Shown: positions 1 through 7,388 of the stretch, piece after piece | How the letters are laid out: every line of letters starts with the position of its first letter | Position numbering within the stretch: the first letter of the stretch is position 1 | Assembly: GCF_002741035.1 (NCBI RefSeq) | Contig: NZ_CP016808.1 | Span: forward strand, 1,240,001 to 1,304,000 | Reading direction: 5' to 3' | Length of the DNA: 64,000 nucleotides | Origin: Paenibacillus sp. BIHB 4019 | GTDB taxonomy: Bacteria > Bacillota > Bacilli > Paenibacillales > Paenibacillaceae | Program-made: the position numbers and the translations under genes | Notes under the pieces: generated by a model | What the model was told of the DNA's origin: nothing | The model's input: only the letters and a program-made list of their open reading frames with translations | Databases searched by the model: none

Positions 1-520
1 ACACGAGTGCCGGACAGGCTACCGCTTGCCCTTCCACCGTCAGCTCGCCCGCTGCTTCATCCACCTTAAATCGTCCATAATCAAAAATCGGGCTGGCAGG
101 TCCCCGTTCCATCTCCGCCGATCTGCCGCCATTTACTGGAGTAGACGTGCCAAAATACCGCCGCAGCTGCGCCCTGATACGAGCAACTACCTCAAGCGGA
201 TTAAAGGGCTTCGCGATATAATCGTCACCTCCGATGGCAAAGCCGGTCAGCTTGTCGAAATCGGAAGTGCGCGCGCTCAAAAATAAAATCGGAGCATCAG
301 TCGTTTGCCGGATAAACGGACATACCTCGATTCCGCTGCGCCCCGGCAGCATTACATCCAAGACGATTAAATCATATTTTTTCGCCGTACAGGCAGCAAT
401 CGCCGCTTCTCCTGTGCCGACGCTGTCAATATTCGTATAACCTTCCTTGCGCAGCACCGTCTGCAAAAGCTCCAGCAGCGCCTGTTCATCGTCCACAAGC
501 AAAATCGCTGCATTTTCCAC
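1..520 (-). CDS. OmpR/PhoB-family response regulator, C-terminus cut off by window edge
   Basis: Partial two-component response regulator. The receiver domain is complete: the acidic pair in LLVDDEQ (residues 7-13), the phospho-acceptor Asp in LDVMLPG (about residue 54), the Thr/Ser-type position in FLSART and the conserved Lys in AKPFNP (about 105). The start of a winged-helix output domain follows and is lost at position 1. The GTG start (complement of 518-520) is chosen because a GGAGG lies 7 nt upstream; no in-frame ATG fits. It is divergent from the M23 lipoprotein gene and shares a 220-bp intergenic region that carries TTAAG direct repeats, a plausible target. A sensor kinase would be expected beyond the left edge but is not visible. 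Family assignment is firm; the signal sensed is unknown. Confidence 0.9.
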   Translation of the reverse strand, partial: MENAAILLVDDEQALLELLQTVLRKEGYTNIDSVGTGEAAIAACTAKKYDLIVLDVMLPGRSGIEVCPFIRQTTDAPILFLSARTSDFDKLTGFAIGGDDYIAKPFNPLEVVARIRAQLRRYFGTSTPVNGGRSAEMERGPASPIFDYGRFKVDEAAGELTVEGQAVACPALV

Positions 521-623
521 TACGCCGCCTCCTTTCAATTCAATGCTATATTGCACTATTTCTCCATCATAGCATGATAGCCTTGATTAAATACGTTAGG
601 CCGCCTTAACGGAAGCTTAATTC

Positions 624-663
624 GTTAAACCAGCCTGCTGCTGAAAGTTAAGACAGCGTTAAG
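624..663 (+). promoter_or_regulatory. Direct repeats of GTTAAG, possible response-regulator site
   Basis: GTTAAA at 624-629, GTTAAG at 647-652 and GTTAAG at 658-663. The last two are exactly 11 bp apart and the first is 23 bp away, the helical phasing that OmpR/PhoB-type regulators use. The site lies between the divergent response regulator and the M23 gene, about 80 bp before the latter's start. The binding protein is inferred. The rest of 521-740 shows no further clear signal. Confidence 0.4.
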
Positions 664-740
664 CCGCGGTTTCAATACAGCTAAGCGTGGCTTGCTAGTA
701 TAGGGTTATAGACTATAGGAATATAGAGGAGAGATAGGGA

Positions 741-1793
741 ATGAAGAAACCATCATTTACAATGATCAAACAAGCCAGCGCCTCGGTTAAAATAGCTGCT
801 GCTGTCGGAACGCTAGCCGTAATTTTAACCGCTTGTGGGGGTGGAGATAGCGCAGCGACGAACAATAACGGAGCAACCGGCGAAGCTTCAAGCTCGCCAA
901 CTGCGGCAGCGTCAACAACGAACCCAAATGAAGCGCTGATAACGCCGGAGCAACTGCCAGATGCCCTGCTTGCAGGCAATTATAAAGGAATTTATGAGCG
1001 CTTTAGCGCCCCGTTTAAGGAGTCGGTTAGCGAGGCTGATTTTCTAAAAATGGCGGAGTCGTTTATGAGCGGCGTGAAGTCGCTCGACAAGTCCTCCCTT
1101 TTGAACAAAAGCGGAGCGGAGCAGCGCACATGGGTGAGCGATTCCGGAACTAAGGGAATTATCGGCATTTTTGATGCGGAAGGCACGATTCTTGGGCTTC
1201 AGGTAAAGGAGCTCACTCCTGCAACGGAAACAGACAACATCCTGACCAAAAATAGCTACAGCCTGCCGTTCCGCGGGGAATGGCTCGTCGTTTGGGGCGG
1301 AAACAATGCGCTAATCAATTATCACTATGAATATGAGAGCCAGCGTTACGCCTATGATTTTGTGCAGGCGAAGGACGGTTTTTCCTATGAAGGCGATCCT
1401 TTGAAAAATGAAAGCTACTTCGCCTTTGGCCAAGATATTATTGCCCCTGCGGACGGCACAGTCGTATCGGTTGTTAACGATATTGCCGATAACGAGCCCG
1501 TTGGCGTCATGAATGAAAAGGCGCCTGCCGGCAATGTGGTGGTCATCGATCATGGAGGCGAATACAGCTATCTCGCCCATCTGAAAAAAGGTTCAGCCGT
1601 CGTAAAGCCAGGCGACAAAGTCAGCAAAGGCGATGTCCTTGGACAGACGGGCAATTCCGGCAACTCCAGCGAGGCCCATCTGCATTTTCAGCTGTCCGAC
1701 GGGAAGGATTTGTTCACCTCATCAGCCATTGCAGTGAAATGGGAAGGCGGCATTAAGCCTGTGCAGGGGGAAACGATTGGTTCCGCAGAATAA
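741..1793 (+). CDS. M23-family peptidase-like lipoprotein
   Basis: A 350-residue exported lipoprotein. The signal peptide has lipobox LTAC, so the anchoring Cys is residue 32. A Ser/Thr/Asn/Ala-rich spacer follows to about 65, then a DUF3887-like helical region (about 70-160), then an M23/LytM-type peptidase domain (about 200-335) with GQDIIAPADG, a GxV-rich core and the HLHF metal motif near the end. M23 enzymes cut peptidoglycan cross-bridges outside the membrane. The first metal ligand position (HxxxD in LytM) reads RYAYD, so Arg replaces His here; either another His (for example in NYHYEY) serves or the protein is a non-catalytic binder. The ATG at 741 follows a GAGGAGA site. It is followed by a strong terminator, so it is monocistronic. 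Confidence 0.85.
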   Translation: MKKPSFTMIKQASASVKIAAAVGTLAVILTACGGGDSAATNNNGATGEASSSPTAAASTTNPNEALITPEQLPDALLAGNYKGIYERFSAPFKESVSEADFLKMAESFMSGVKSLDKSSLLNKSGAEQRTWVSDSGTKGIIGIFDAEGTILGLQVKELTPATETDNILTKNSYSLPFRGEWLVVWGGNNALINYHYEYESQRYAYDFVQAKDGFSYEGDPLKNESYFAFGQDIIAPADGTVVSVVNDIADNEPVGVMNEKAPAGNVVVIDHGGEYSYLAHLKKGSAVVKPGDKVSKGDVLGQTGNSGNSSEAHLHFQLSDGKDLFTSSAIAVKWEGGIKPVQGETIGSAE

Positions 1794-1815
1794 GACAACG
1801 TAAGACAACAAAAGC

Positions 1816-1866
1816 AAACAGCTGCAAGCATCGGTCTTATCAGACACGGCTTGCAGCTGTTTTTTC
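1816..1866 (+). terminator. Rho-independent terminator of the M23 gene
   Basis: The arm AAACAGCTGCAAGC (1816-1829) pairs with GCTTGCAGCTGTTT (1849-1862) and is followed by a T-run. It lies 23 bp after the M23 stop codon. Confidence 0.9.
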
Positions 1867-1913
1867 CTCACGATCTTTGGCGCCAGACGCACGCCTATCT
1901 TTCGCGGTATTTT

Positions 1914-2324
1914 TCAATGAAACCGGATTAAACGTTTATAGACGAATGTTGTTTTGCGATAGTCCTGCTCCTCATAAAACGATATAGGAGCATCAAGCTG
2001 CTGGCCCATCATGAACAGCGCTTCCGCCTCCAGCATCAGTTGCTCTCCTATCCCTTGGTCCAAATATTCCGGATGTACGATGAGCCCGCCAATATATGGA
2101 ACATCCCCTCGCACGTGCAAATGAATCGAACCGATGATCGCATCGCCCTCCACAACCGCTTTGAGAAAAATATGGTCTTGAAACTGCTTTCTTATCGCCG
2201 CCAAGGACATAATGGAAGGCTCCAGCCTGTATGCTCCGAATCGTCCGGCAAGTCCTCTGCCCGCTGCTTGCTTCAGCGCGATGAGGGCTTCGGCATCGGA
2301 TACGAGCGCTATTTTTATTATCAT
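1914..2324 (-). CDS. GNAT-family N-acetyltransferase, short
   Basis: A 136-residue protein of the GNAT acetyltransferase superfamily. The acetyl-CoA-binding core is visible as GGLIVHPEYLDQGIGEQL (about residues 75-92), holding the Q/RxxGxG/A loop, after a beta strand containing GSIHLHV. The ATG at 2322-2324 is chosen because AGAGGTGAT stands 7 nt upstream; the open frame continues further upstream only through low-complexity sequence. The C-terminal part seems compressed: between the helix after the CoA loop and the closing SFYEEQDYRKT segment there is too little sequence for the usual beta5 strand with its S.rN motif. It may be a slightly deleted but still folded copy. Substrate unknown. Confidence 0.7.
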   Translation of the reverse strand: MIIKIALVSDAEALIALKQAAGRGLAGRFGAYRLEPSIMSLAAIRKQFQDHIFLKAVVEGDAIIGSIHLHVRGDVPYIGGLIVHPEYLDQGIGEQLMLEAEALFMMGQQLDAPISFYEEQDYRKTTFVYKRLIRFH

Positions 2325-2430
2325 CTGCTCTATCACCTCTTTGAGCGTACAATCTTCTTTAAACCATTTACTATTTATTATATAAAATAAAACTGAACTG
2401 ATTCTGAACACTTCTCCTGTTCCTTCAGGC

Positions 2431-2474
2431 AAATAAATAAGCAGAGCAAGAGAATTGCTTTTCTCTTGCTCTGC
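2431..2474 (-). terminator. Terminator hairpin after the ABC exporter gene
   Basis: GCAGAGCAAGAGA (2441-2453) pairs with its exact complement at 2462-2474. Read on the minus strand it is followed by TTATTTATTT; on the plus strand by TTTTT. It could serve both directions. The stem is built from the same AGAGCAAGAGA word that recurs several times in 2475-2560. Confidence 0.75.
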
Positions 2475-2565
2475 TTTTTGATATTGCTCTGCGTTCTCTT
2501 GATCTGCTTTCTCTTGCTCTGCTCGATCTGGTTGTTGAGCTGATCTGCTTAGTCTAAGTAATCTG
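2475..2565. repeat. Low-complexity stretch of GAGCAAGAGA-like words
   Basis: The 3' flank of the exporter gene repeats AGCAGAGCAAGAGAA-type words at irregular spacing. The frame read on the minus strand is Glu/Gln/Lys-rich, but it has no start with a ribosome site and is not taken as coding. Confidence 0.6.
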
Positions 2566-2574
2566 CTTTGGCTA

Positions 2575-4287
2575 TTAACCAAACTGTGCCTGATGGAGCC
2601 TGCTATAAATGCCGCCCTGGTGAACAAGCTCCTCATGACGGCCCTGCTCCTCAATGCCTTGCGGGGTAACGACGACGATGCGGTCGGCATTTTTGATCGT
2701 TGCCAATCGGTGCGCAATAACGAGCGTTGTCCGGCCCTCCGACAGCTCAGCCAGCGACTGCTGAATAATCAGCTCCGTCTCTGTATCAAGCGCCGACGTA
2801 GCTTCATCCAAAATCAGAATCGGCGGATTTTTCAGGAACATTCTCGCAATCGACATCCGCTGCTTCTGCCCGCCGGACAGCTTGACCCCGCGCTCGCCAA
2901 TGACCGTATCCAGCCCTTCCGGCTGTGTGCGAATAAAATCATCCAGGCGCGCTCTTCGAGCCGCTTCCCATATTTCTTCCTCGGTGGCACCTAGCTTGCC
3001 GTAAAGAATATTTTCACGAATCGAGCCCGAGAACAAAAATACATCCTGCTGCACAATGCCGATTTGGCTGCGCAGCGATTGCAGCTTGATCTGGCGAATA
3101 TCGACGCCGTCCACCGTAATGGAGCCTTCATTCAGCTCGTAAAAACGCGGCAGCAGGCTGCAAAGCGTCGTTTTCCCCGCACCCGAGGGTCCGACAAAAG
3201 CGACCGTTTCCCCTTTGCCGACAGTCAGGCTAATGTTATTGAGCACCTTCTCTTCGCCTTCATAGCCGAAGGAAACATTTTGGAAGCGAATGTCGCGCTT
3301 AAGCTCGCCCATCGCCACCGCATTCGGCGCATCGGCAATATCCGGCTCAATATCGAGCAGCTCCACATAACGCTTGAAGCCGGCAAAGCCTTGCGGATAG
3401 CTTTCAATAATCGCATTAATTTTCTCAATCGGCTTGAAGAAGACGTTCGTCAGCAGCAAAAAGCCGATAAATTCGCCGTACGTCAGCTCGTTCTGAATCA
3501 CGAACCAAGTGCCGCATACCATGACGAATACGGTAACTAAGCGCATCATCATGTAGCTGATCGTTCCGTTTTGCGATATGAGCTTGTAGCTAAGCAGCTT
3601 CGTCAGACGGAAACGGCTGTTGTTCGTATTGAACTGCTCCTTCTCGTACGACTCATTAGCAAACGCCTGAACGACGCGAATACCGCCAACATTATCCTCT
3701 ACCCGGGCATTGAAATCGCCAATATCGGTAAACAGCTGATGAATGGCGCTCGTCATTTTGCGATTGAAATAAATAACAAACCAAATAATGACCGGCACGA
3801 CGATAAAAGTCATCACCGCAAGCTTCCAATTAATAAACATCATGAGCACGAAAGAGCCTGCCAGCGTCATCACAGCGATAAATAAATCCTCTGGACCATG
3901 ATGCGCCATCTCGCCGATCTGCATCATATCGTTGGTCAGACGCGTCATTAAATGCCCCGTCTTCGTATTGTCGAAAAACTTGAAGGACAGCTTCTGAATG
4001 TGCTCAAACAGCTTTTTGCGCATATCTGTCTCGATGTTAATACCGAGCATATGCCCCCAATAATTCACGACAAACAACAGCAGCGTATTAACAATGTACA
4101 AGGCCAGAAGCGCCAGCGACGCCCACAAGATGATCATCCATTCTCCCTTTGGCAGCAGATCATCTACAAACCGGTTGACTACTAGCGGAAAAGCGAGCTC
4201 TAGCAGCCCGGCCAGCACCGCACAGCCAAAATCCAGCATGAACAGCCCTCTATAAGGCTGGTAATAAGAAAAAAATCGACGTATCAT
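2575..4287 (-). CDS. ABC exporter, fused membrane and ATPase domains
   Basis: A 570-residue half-transporter of the type I ABC exporter fold (MsbA/BmrA/Sav1866-like), expected to act as a dimer in the membrane. The N-terminal ~310 residues hold six hydrophobic segments. The nucleotide-binding domain carries Walker A GPSGAGKTT (about 365), Q-loop QQDVFLF, signature LSGGQKQR, Walker B ILILDEATSALD and the H-loop in VIAHRLAT. The ATG at 4287 has GGAG 7 nt upstream. It lies 90 bp downstream of the siderophore-binding lipoprotein gene on the same strand, but has its own candidate promoter. Known exporter-fold ABC proteins can export siderophores and some import them (IrtAB, YbtPQ); a role in iron handling here is only suggested by position. 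A general drug or lipid exporter is the alternative. Confidence 0.9.
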   Translation of the reverse strand: MIRRFFSYYQPYRGLFMLDFGCAVLAGLLELAFPLVVNRFVDDLLPKGEWMIILWASLALLALYIVNTLLLFVVNYWGHMLGINIETDMRKKLFEHIQKLSFKFFDNTKTGHLMTRLTNDMMQIGEMAHHGPEDLFIAVMTLAGSFVLMMFINWKLAVMTFIVVPVIIWFVIYFNRKMTSAIHQLFTDIGDFNARVEDNVGGIRVVQAFANESYEKEQFNTNNSRFRLTKLLSYKLISQNGTISYMMMRLVTVFVMVCGTWFVIQNELTYGEFIGFLLLTNVFFKPIEKINAIIESYPQGFAGFKRYVELLDIEPDIADAPNAVAMGELKRDIRFQNVSFGYEGEEKVLNNISLTVGKGETVAFVGPSGAGKTTLCSLLPRFYELNEGSITVDGVDIRQIKLQSLRSQIGIVQQDVFLFSGSIRENILYGKLGATEEEIWEAARRARLDDFIRTQPEGLDTVIGERGVKLSGGQKQRMSIARMFLKNPPILILDEATSALDTETELIIQQSLAELSEGRTTLVIAHRLATIKNADRIVVVTPQGIEEQGRHEELVHQGGIYSRLHQAQFG

Positions 4288-4326
4288 GAGCTTGCTCCAA
4301 TCCCCCTTATCATCTGTCTCTTTAAA

Positions 4327-4355
4327 AATATATAGAAAACAGCGTTGGGAGACAA
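4327..4355 (-). promoter_or_regulatory. Candidate sigma-A promoter of the ABC exporter
   Basis: On the minus strand, TTGTCT (complement of 4350-4355), a 17-bp spacer, then TATATT (complement of 4327-4332), about 40 bp before the exporter start. This is a near-consensus pair, so the exporter can be transcribed separately from the iron lipoprotein. Confidence 0.5.
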
Positions 4356-4377
4356 TGGATTATTGTAGGTTTGCGCG

Positions 4378-5370
4378 TTATTGTTTTACTAGCCAAGCTG
4401 TAAGCTCTTCTAATTGTGCTGAAGTGGCGATGGGATCAAAGTACCAGGATTTATCGCCGTGCCAGATGTAAACCCGATCATTTTTAACCGCATCGAGTGT
4501 TCCCCAGATCGAATCTGCTTTTAAATCTTCAAGTGTATGCGTCTCGGAAGTAAAAATGATATAGTCGCCTGCATACTCTTCCAATATTTCCATCGATATT
4601 TCGAGCGACTGCTCCTTCATGACCTCAGCAGCATGCTTTGGCGGCAGTTTGCGGTCAAGCGCATGATAAATGGCCTGTCCGCCACGGCCGAAATTATCCC
4701 CGAATACACCCACTGTTTTGCCCCAATCTTCCATAAGGGAGAAAGTCGCTTCGGCCGGCACATGCTGTGCAACCTGCTCGCGCGCCTGTGCAATTTGCTT
4801 ATCAAAATTGGCAAGCCATGCCTCTGCCTCTTGTTCCTTGCCCAGCACTTGGCCGAAAAATTCAATTTCTTCGTGTACCGTTTTCAGATTGCCGAAGGGC
4901 ACAAGCACGGTTGGCGCGATTTTGCTAAAGGATTCATAAGCCATTTCATTGCCGGTAACGATCAAATCCGGCTGCAGCTCCAAAATTTTCTCTAGCGAAA
5001 TGCTTTCGTATTCGCCAATATTTTCTACACCGGCAAGCTCGGCTTTATAATAGGGATTTTCGAGGTTTTTTTGCGGCGTGCCAACGGGCTTCACATCAAG
5101 CGCAATAAAGCTGCCCAAGTACAGATCGACTACGACGCGCTGCGCCTGATCCGGTATTTCTATATCTCCTTTAATGGTTTTAATCATCCGCGTTCCGCCT
5201 GCCGCTTCAGCTTGCGGCGATGCCTCGGGCGACTTCTGCTCTGCTGATGCTTGTACGTTTCCGGCATTGCCGGAAGCAGCTCCCTGCGGTGCCGCCGCAC
5301 CCGAACAAGCGCTCAAAAACAGGGTCAAACTGATCAGCATCGTAGCTAGCAATCTTTTATGGCTAAACAT
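4378..5370 (-). CDS. Iron-siderophore ABC transporter substrate-binding lipoprotein
   Basis: A 330-residue receptor starting inside the preceding frame. The ATG at 5370 has a GGGGAG site 6 nt upstream and begins a signal peptide ending in lipobox LSAC (Cys 22), followed by an Ala/Gly/Gln/Pro linker. The fold is the FhuD/YfiY-type two-lobe periplasmic-binding protein: IEIPDQAQRVVV, then a lobe with EPD-like ELQPDLIVTG, then the C-terminal lobe with RVYIWHGD. Such proteins capture ferric siderophores outside the cell and pass them to FecCD-type permeases. No FecCD permease or matching ATPase is nearby, so it must share an importer encoded elsewhere or work with the neighbouring exporter-fold ABC protein. 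Its own promoter and Fur box sit just upstream, inside the AraC frame. Confidence 0.92.
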   Translation of the reverse strand: MFSHKRLLATMLISLTLFLSACSGAAAPQGAASGNAGNVQASAEQKSPEASPQAEAAGGTRMIKTIKGDIEIPDQAQRVVVDLYLGSFIALDVKPVGTPQKNLENPYYKAELAGVENIGEYESISLEKILELQPDLIVTGNEMAYESFSKIAPTVLVPFGNLKTVHEEIEFFGQVLGKEQEAEAWLANFDKQIAQAREQVAQHVPAEATFSLMEDWGKTVGVFGDNFGRGGQAIYHALDRKLPPKHAAEVMKEQSLEISMEILEEYAGDYIIFTSETHTLEDLKADSIWGTLDAVKNDRVYIWHGDKSWYFDPIATSAQLEELTAWLVKQ

Positions 5371-6327
5371 AGGTAACTCCCCTTCTCTTCTGTGTTGATA
5401 ATAATTCTCATCACCACTATAAAGCTTGGAGCTATGGTTGCCAATGGAGAATATGCGCCCAATCGCTGGATTTTTTACTCCTTTCTCGATCTGCCCCCTT
5501 TGGGTGCGAAATCGTATAGGAGACTGACCGATATGTTTTTTGAACATTCGTCCAAAATAATATTTATCTGGACAGCCTACGTATATCGCTATTTCTTCCA
5601 AGGTCGATTCCGAGTTCAGCAGCAGCTCCTTGGCATGCTTCAGCCTGATTTGGGTTAAATATTGAATCGGACTCACGCCTGTCTCCCTCTTGAATAATTT
5701 GACGAGATGGCCTACGCTGCATTCCAGCAGATCCGCAAGCCCATCCAGGGCAATCGCACTTGCATATTGCTCCTCCATATAACGAATCGATTGTGAAACT
5801 AGATCGGCCCGCGCCAGCTGTACGCCGTCCCTGTGAAGCTGCCATAGCAGCTCGTACACACACTGATAAAATAAAGCTTTAGCGTGGAAATGCTCCAGCT
5901 CTCCGCCCTTTTTCCAGCTTCGCTCCAGCTCTTCGATTTTTGAAAATAAAGCCAAGGATGAATGCGGCACTAAGCGGTATTGAAGCTGAAAGGGACGATG
6001 CTGATGCAGCAGATCCAAAATCTCCTGCCTGCTCGGAAGCGGAATAACCGCCTTATAAAATACGAGGACATATTCAAAGGGCTCTGCTGACGGCCTAATG
6101 TCCAGACATGCCCCTTTGCCGCCATGCAAAACGTGAAATCGCTTCATGCCACCGGCGGCGCTGTCCAGCTCCACCTCAGCGCTGCCGCGCAGCGCATATA
6201 AAAAAAAGCTTGATGGAACGCGGTAAGCCCGCAGCTCCTCATCTATGCCTAATACGACGCGCCTTATATCCAGCAATCTAATCGAAGCACGATTCCATAA
6301 TGCCGTATGTTCATTCAGCTTTAACAC
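4378..6327 (-). CDS. AraC-family regulator in one open frame with a siderophore-binding lipoprotein
   Basis: One uninterrupted frame of 649 codons. Residues 1 to ~165 form a cupin-like sensing domain. Residues ~175-275 are an AraC/XylS DNA-binding domain with two helix-turn-helix units, ending in the usual signature (KYYFGRMFKKHIGQSPIRFR). An AraC protein would normally stop within a few codons of this. Here 45 further sense codons lead directly into the lipoprotein signal peptide at 5370. Full translation would give a cytoplasmic regulator, one membrane segment and an external substrate-binding domain. The GTG start at 6327 is preceded by GGGAG 8 nt upstream; a TTG at 6357 is the only other candidate. 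Fur boxes lie before the gene and inside the frame. A shorter AraC could arise only by processing, since no stop codon exists. Btr of Bacillus is a known AraC-SBP regulator, but it lacks an exported SBP. Confidence 0.8.
   Translation of the reverse strand: MLKLNEHTALWNRASIRLLDIRRVVLGIDEELRAYRVPSSFFLYALRGSAEVELDSAAGGMKRFHVLHGGKGACLDIRPSAEPFEYVLVFYKAVIPLPSRQEILDLLHQHRPFQLQYRLVPHSSLALFSKIEELERSWKKGGELEHFHAKALFYQCVYELLWQLHRDGVQLARADLVSQSIRYMEEQYASAIALDGLADLLECSVGHLVKLFKRETGVSPIQYLTQIRLKHAKELLLNSESTLEEIAIYVGCPDKYYFGRMFKKHIGQSPIRFRTQRGQIEKGVKNPAIGRIFSIGNHSSKLYSGDENYYQHRREGELPMFSHKRLLATMLISLTLFLSACSGAAAPQGAASGNAGNVQASAEQKSPEASPQAEAAGGTRMIKTIKGDIEIPDQAQRVVVDLYLGSFIALDVKPVGTPQKNLENPYYKAELAGVENIGEYESISLEKILELQPDLIVTGNEMAYESFSKIAPTVLVPFGNLKTVHEEIEFFGQVLGKEQEAEAWLANFDKQIAQAREQVAQHVPAEATFSLMEDWGKTVGVFGDNFGRGGQAIYHALDRKLPPKHAAEVMKEQSLEISMEILEEYAGDYIIFTSETHTLEDLKADSIWGTLDAVKNDRVYIWHGDKSWYFDPIATSAQLEELTAWLVKQ
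5396..5444 (-). promoter_or_regulatory. Internal sigma-A promoter with overlapping Fur box
   Basis: On the minus strand, TTGGCA (complement of 5439-5444), a 17-bp spacer, then TATAGT (complement of 5416-5421). Five bp further on is the 15-bp Fur-type 7-1-7 element at 5396-5410, plus-strand TGATAATAATTCTCA, one mismatch to TGATAATnATTATCA. The whole unit lies inside the open frame joining AraC to the lipoprotein, 26 bp before the lipoprotein start. Confidence 0.75.
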
Positions 6328-6389
6328 CTTGTTCACTCCCTGTCTCTTACTCCGCAAAAGCCTTAACGTTCATTATTAATCATCATAAT

Positions 6390-6404
6390 TGATAAACATT
6401 ATCA
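6390..6404. promoter_or_regulatory. Fur box upstream of the AraC-SBP gene
   Basis: TGATAAACATTATCA matches the 7-1-7 Fur consensus at 14 of 15 positions. It lies 63 bp before the regulator's start and about 40 bp before the promoter of the divergent ABC-2 operon, so iron could control the regulator and perhaps both sides. Confidence 0.65.
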
Positions 6405-6446
6405 TTCACAACCCTATCTTGATAATGGCTTATATAAAAAAACCGT

Positions 6447-6476
6447 TTGACAGCGCTTCCCATAAAATGCTACTAT
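6447..6476 (+). promoter_or_regulatory. Candidate sigma-A promoter of the ABC-2 operon
   Basis: A perfect TTGACA at 6447-6452, an 18-bp spacer and TACTAT at 6471-6476, 40 bp before the TTG start of the ATPase gene. Confidence 0.55.
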
Positions 6477-6515
6477 CTTCTCCCTGTCATTTTAACAACG
6501 TGAGGAGGAAAGCAC

Positions 6516-7388
6516 TTGATTGAGGTTAACGGAATAAGCAAGTCGTTCCTGGTGTCGAAGCGGCCGCCGGGCCTGGCGCATGCGGTAAAATCGCTTTTTC
6601 GGAGGGAATATACGGTCGTGGAGGCGCTGCAGGATATTTCATTCACGATTGGCTCCGGTGAGATTGTCGGGTATATCGGCCCGAACGGAGCAGGGAAATC
6701 GACGACGATTAAGACGATGAGCGGCATTCTCGTACCGGATAGCGGGACGTGTTCGATTATGGGGTACACCCCTTGGAAGGATCGCGTTTCATATGTGAAA
6801 AATATCGGCGTCGTGTTCGGACAGCGCTCGCAGCTATGGTGGGACGTTCCGGTACTGGACTCCTTCGAGCTGCTGCGCGATATCTATCGCATTCCCCCAC
6901 TGGAATATCGGGCTACTCTGGCATTGCTCGTAGAAACGCTCGATTTACAAGCGCTGCTGCACACTCCCGTTCGCCAGCTCAGTCTTGGACAGCGCATGCG
7001 CTGTGAAATTGCTGCTTCGCTGCTGCACAGTCCCAGCCTGCTGTTTCTCGATGAACCGACGATCGGGCTCGATGCCGTATCCAAAATCGCCGTCAGGCAG
7101 TTCATTAAAACAATCAATGAAGAAAAAGGCGTTACCGTCATTTTGACGACCCATGATATGAATGATATTGAGGCACTCGCAAGCCGCCTGCTGCTCATCG
7201 GCAAAGGCAAGCTGCTTTATGACGGCACCGTGCAGGGGCTGCGCAGCCGCTATGGCGGAAAAGTTGCGGCGGCACAAGCTTCACAGCTGCAGCAGGCATC
7301 CGCTTCAACATCTGAACAGGGCCATTTTAACGACAGCCTGTCCATCGAAGACATTGTCGTGCAAATGTACAAGGAGTACGCATTATGA
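6516..7388 (+). CDS. ABC-2 type transporter ATP-binding protein
   Basis: A 290-residue ATPase of the ABC-2 exporter class. Walker A GPNGAGKSTT is near residue 58, Q-loop VFGQRSQLWW, signature LSLGQRMR (a variant of LSGGQ), Walker B LLFLDEPTIGLD and H-loop TTHD. The TTG at 6516 is preferred because GAGGAGG stands 7 nt upstream. The gene ends in an ATGA overlap with the first permease gene, and the three genes form one operon. ATPases of this group pair with two permeases of the ABC2_membrane_6 (DUF990) family. Exported substrate is not predictable from sequence. Confidence 0.9.
   Translation: MIEVNGISKSFLVSKRPPGLAHAVKSLFRREYTVVEALQDISFTIGSGEIVGYIGPNGAGKSTTIKTMSGILVPDSGTCSIMGYTPWKDRVSYVKNIGVVFGQRSQLWWDVPVLDSFELLRDIYRIPPLEYRATLALLVETLDLQALLHTPVRQLSLGQRMRCEIAASLLHSPSLLFLDEPTIGLDAVSKIAVRQFIKTINEEKGVTVILTTHDMNDIEALASRLLLIGKGKLLYDGTVQGLRSRYGGKVAAAQASQLQQASASTSEQGHFNDSLSIEDIVVQMYKEYAL

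Noticed and set aside
1993..3885. Several 100-160-codon frames on the opposite strand or in other frames of the ABC exporter and GNAT genes
   Set aside because: They lie wholly inside well-supported genes and show no domain and no ribosome site.
4617..5863. Shorter frames on both strands across the AraC-SBP gene
   Set aside because: Shadows of the long minus-strand frame; none has a domain or a usable start.
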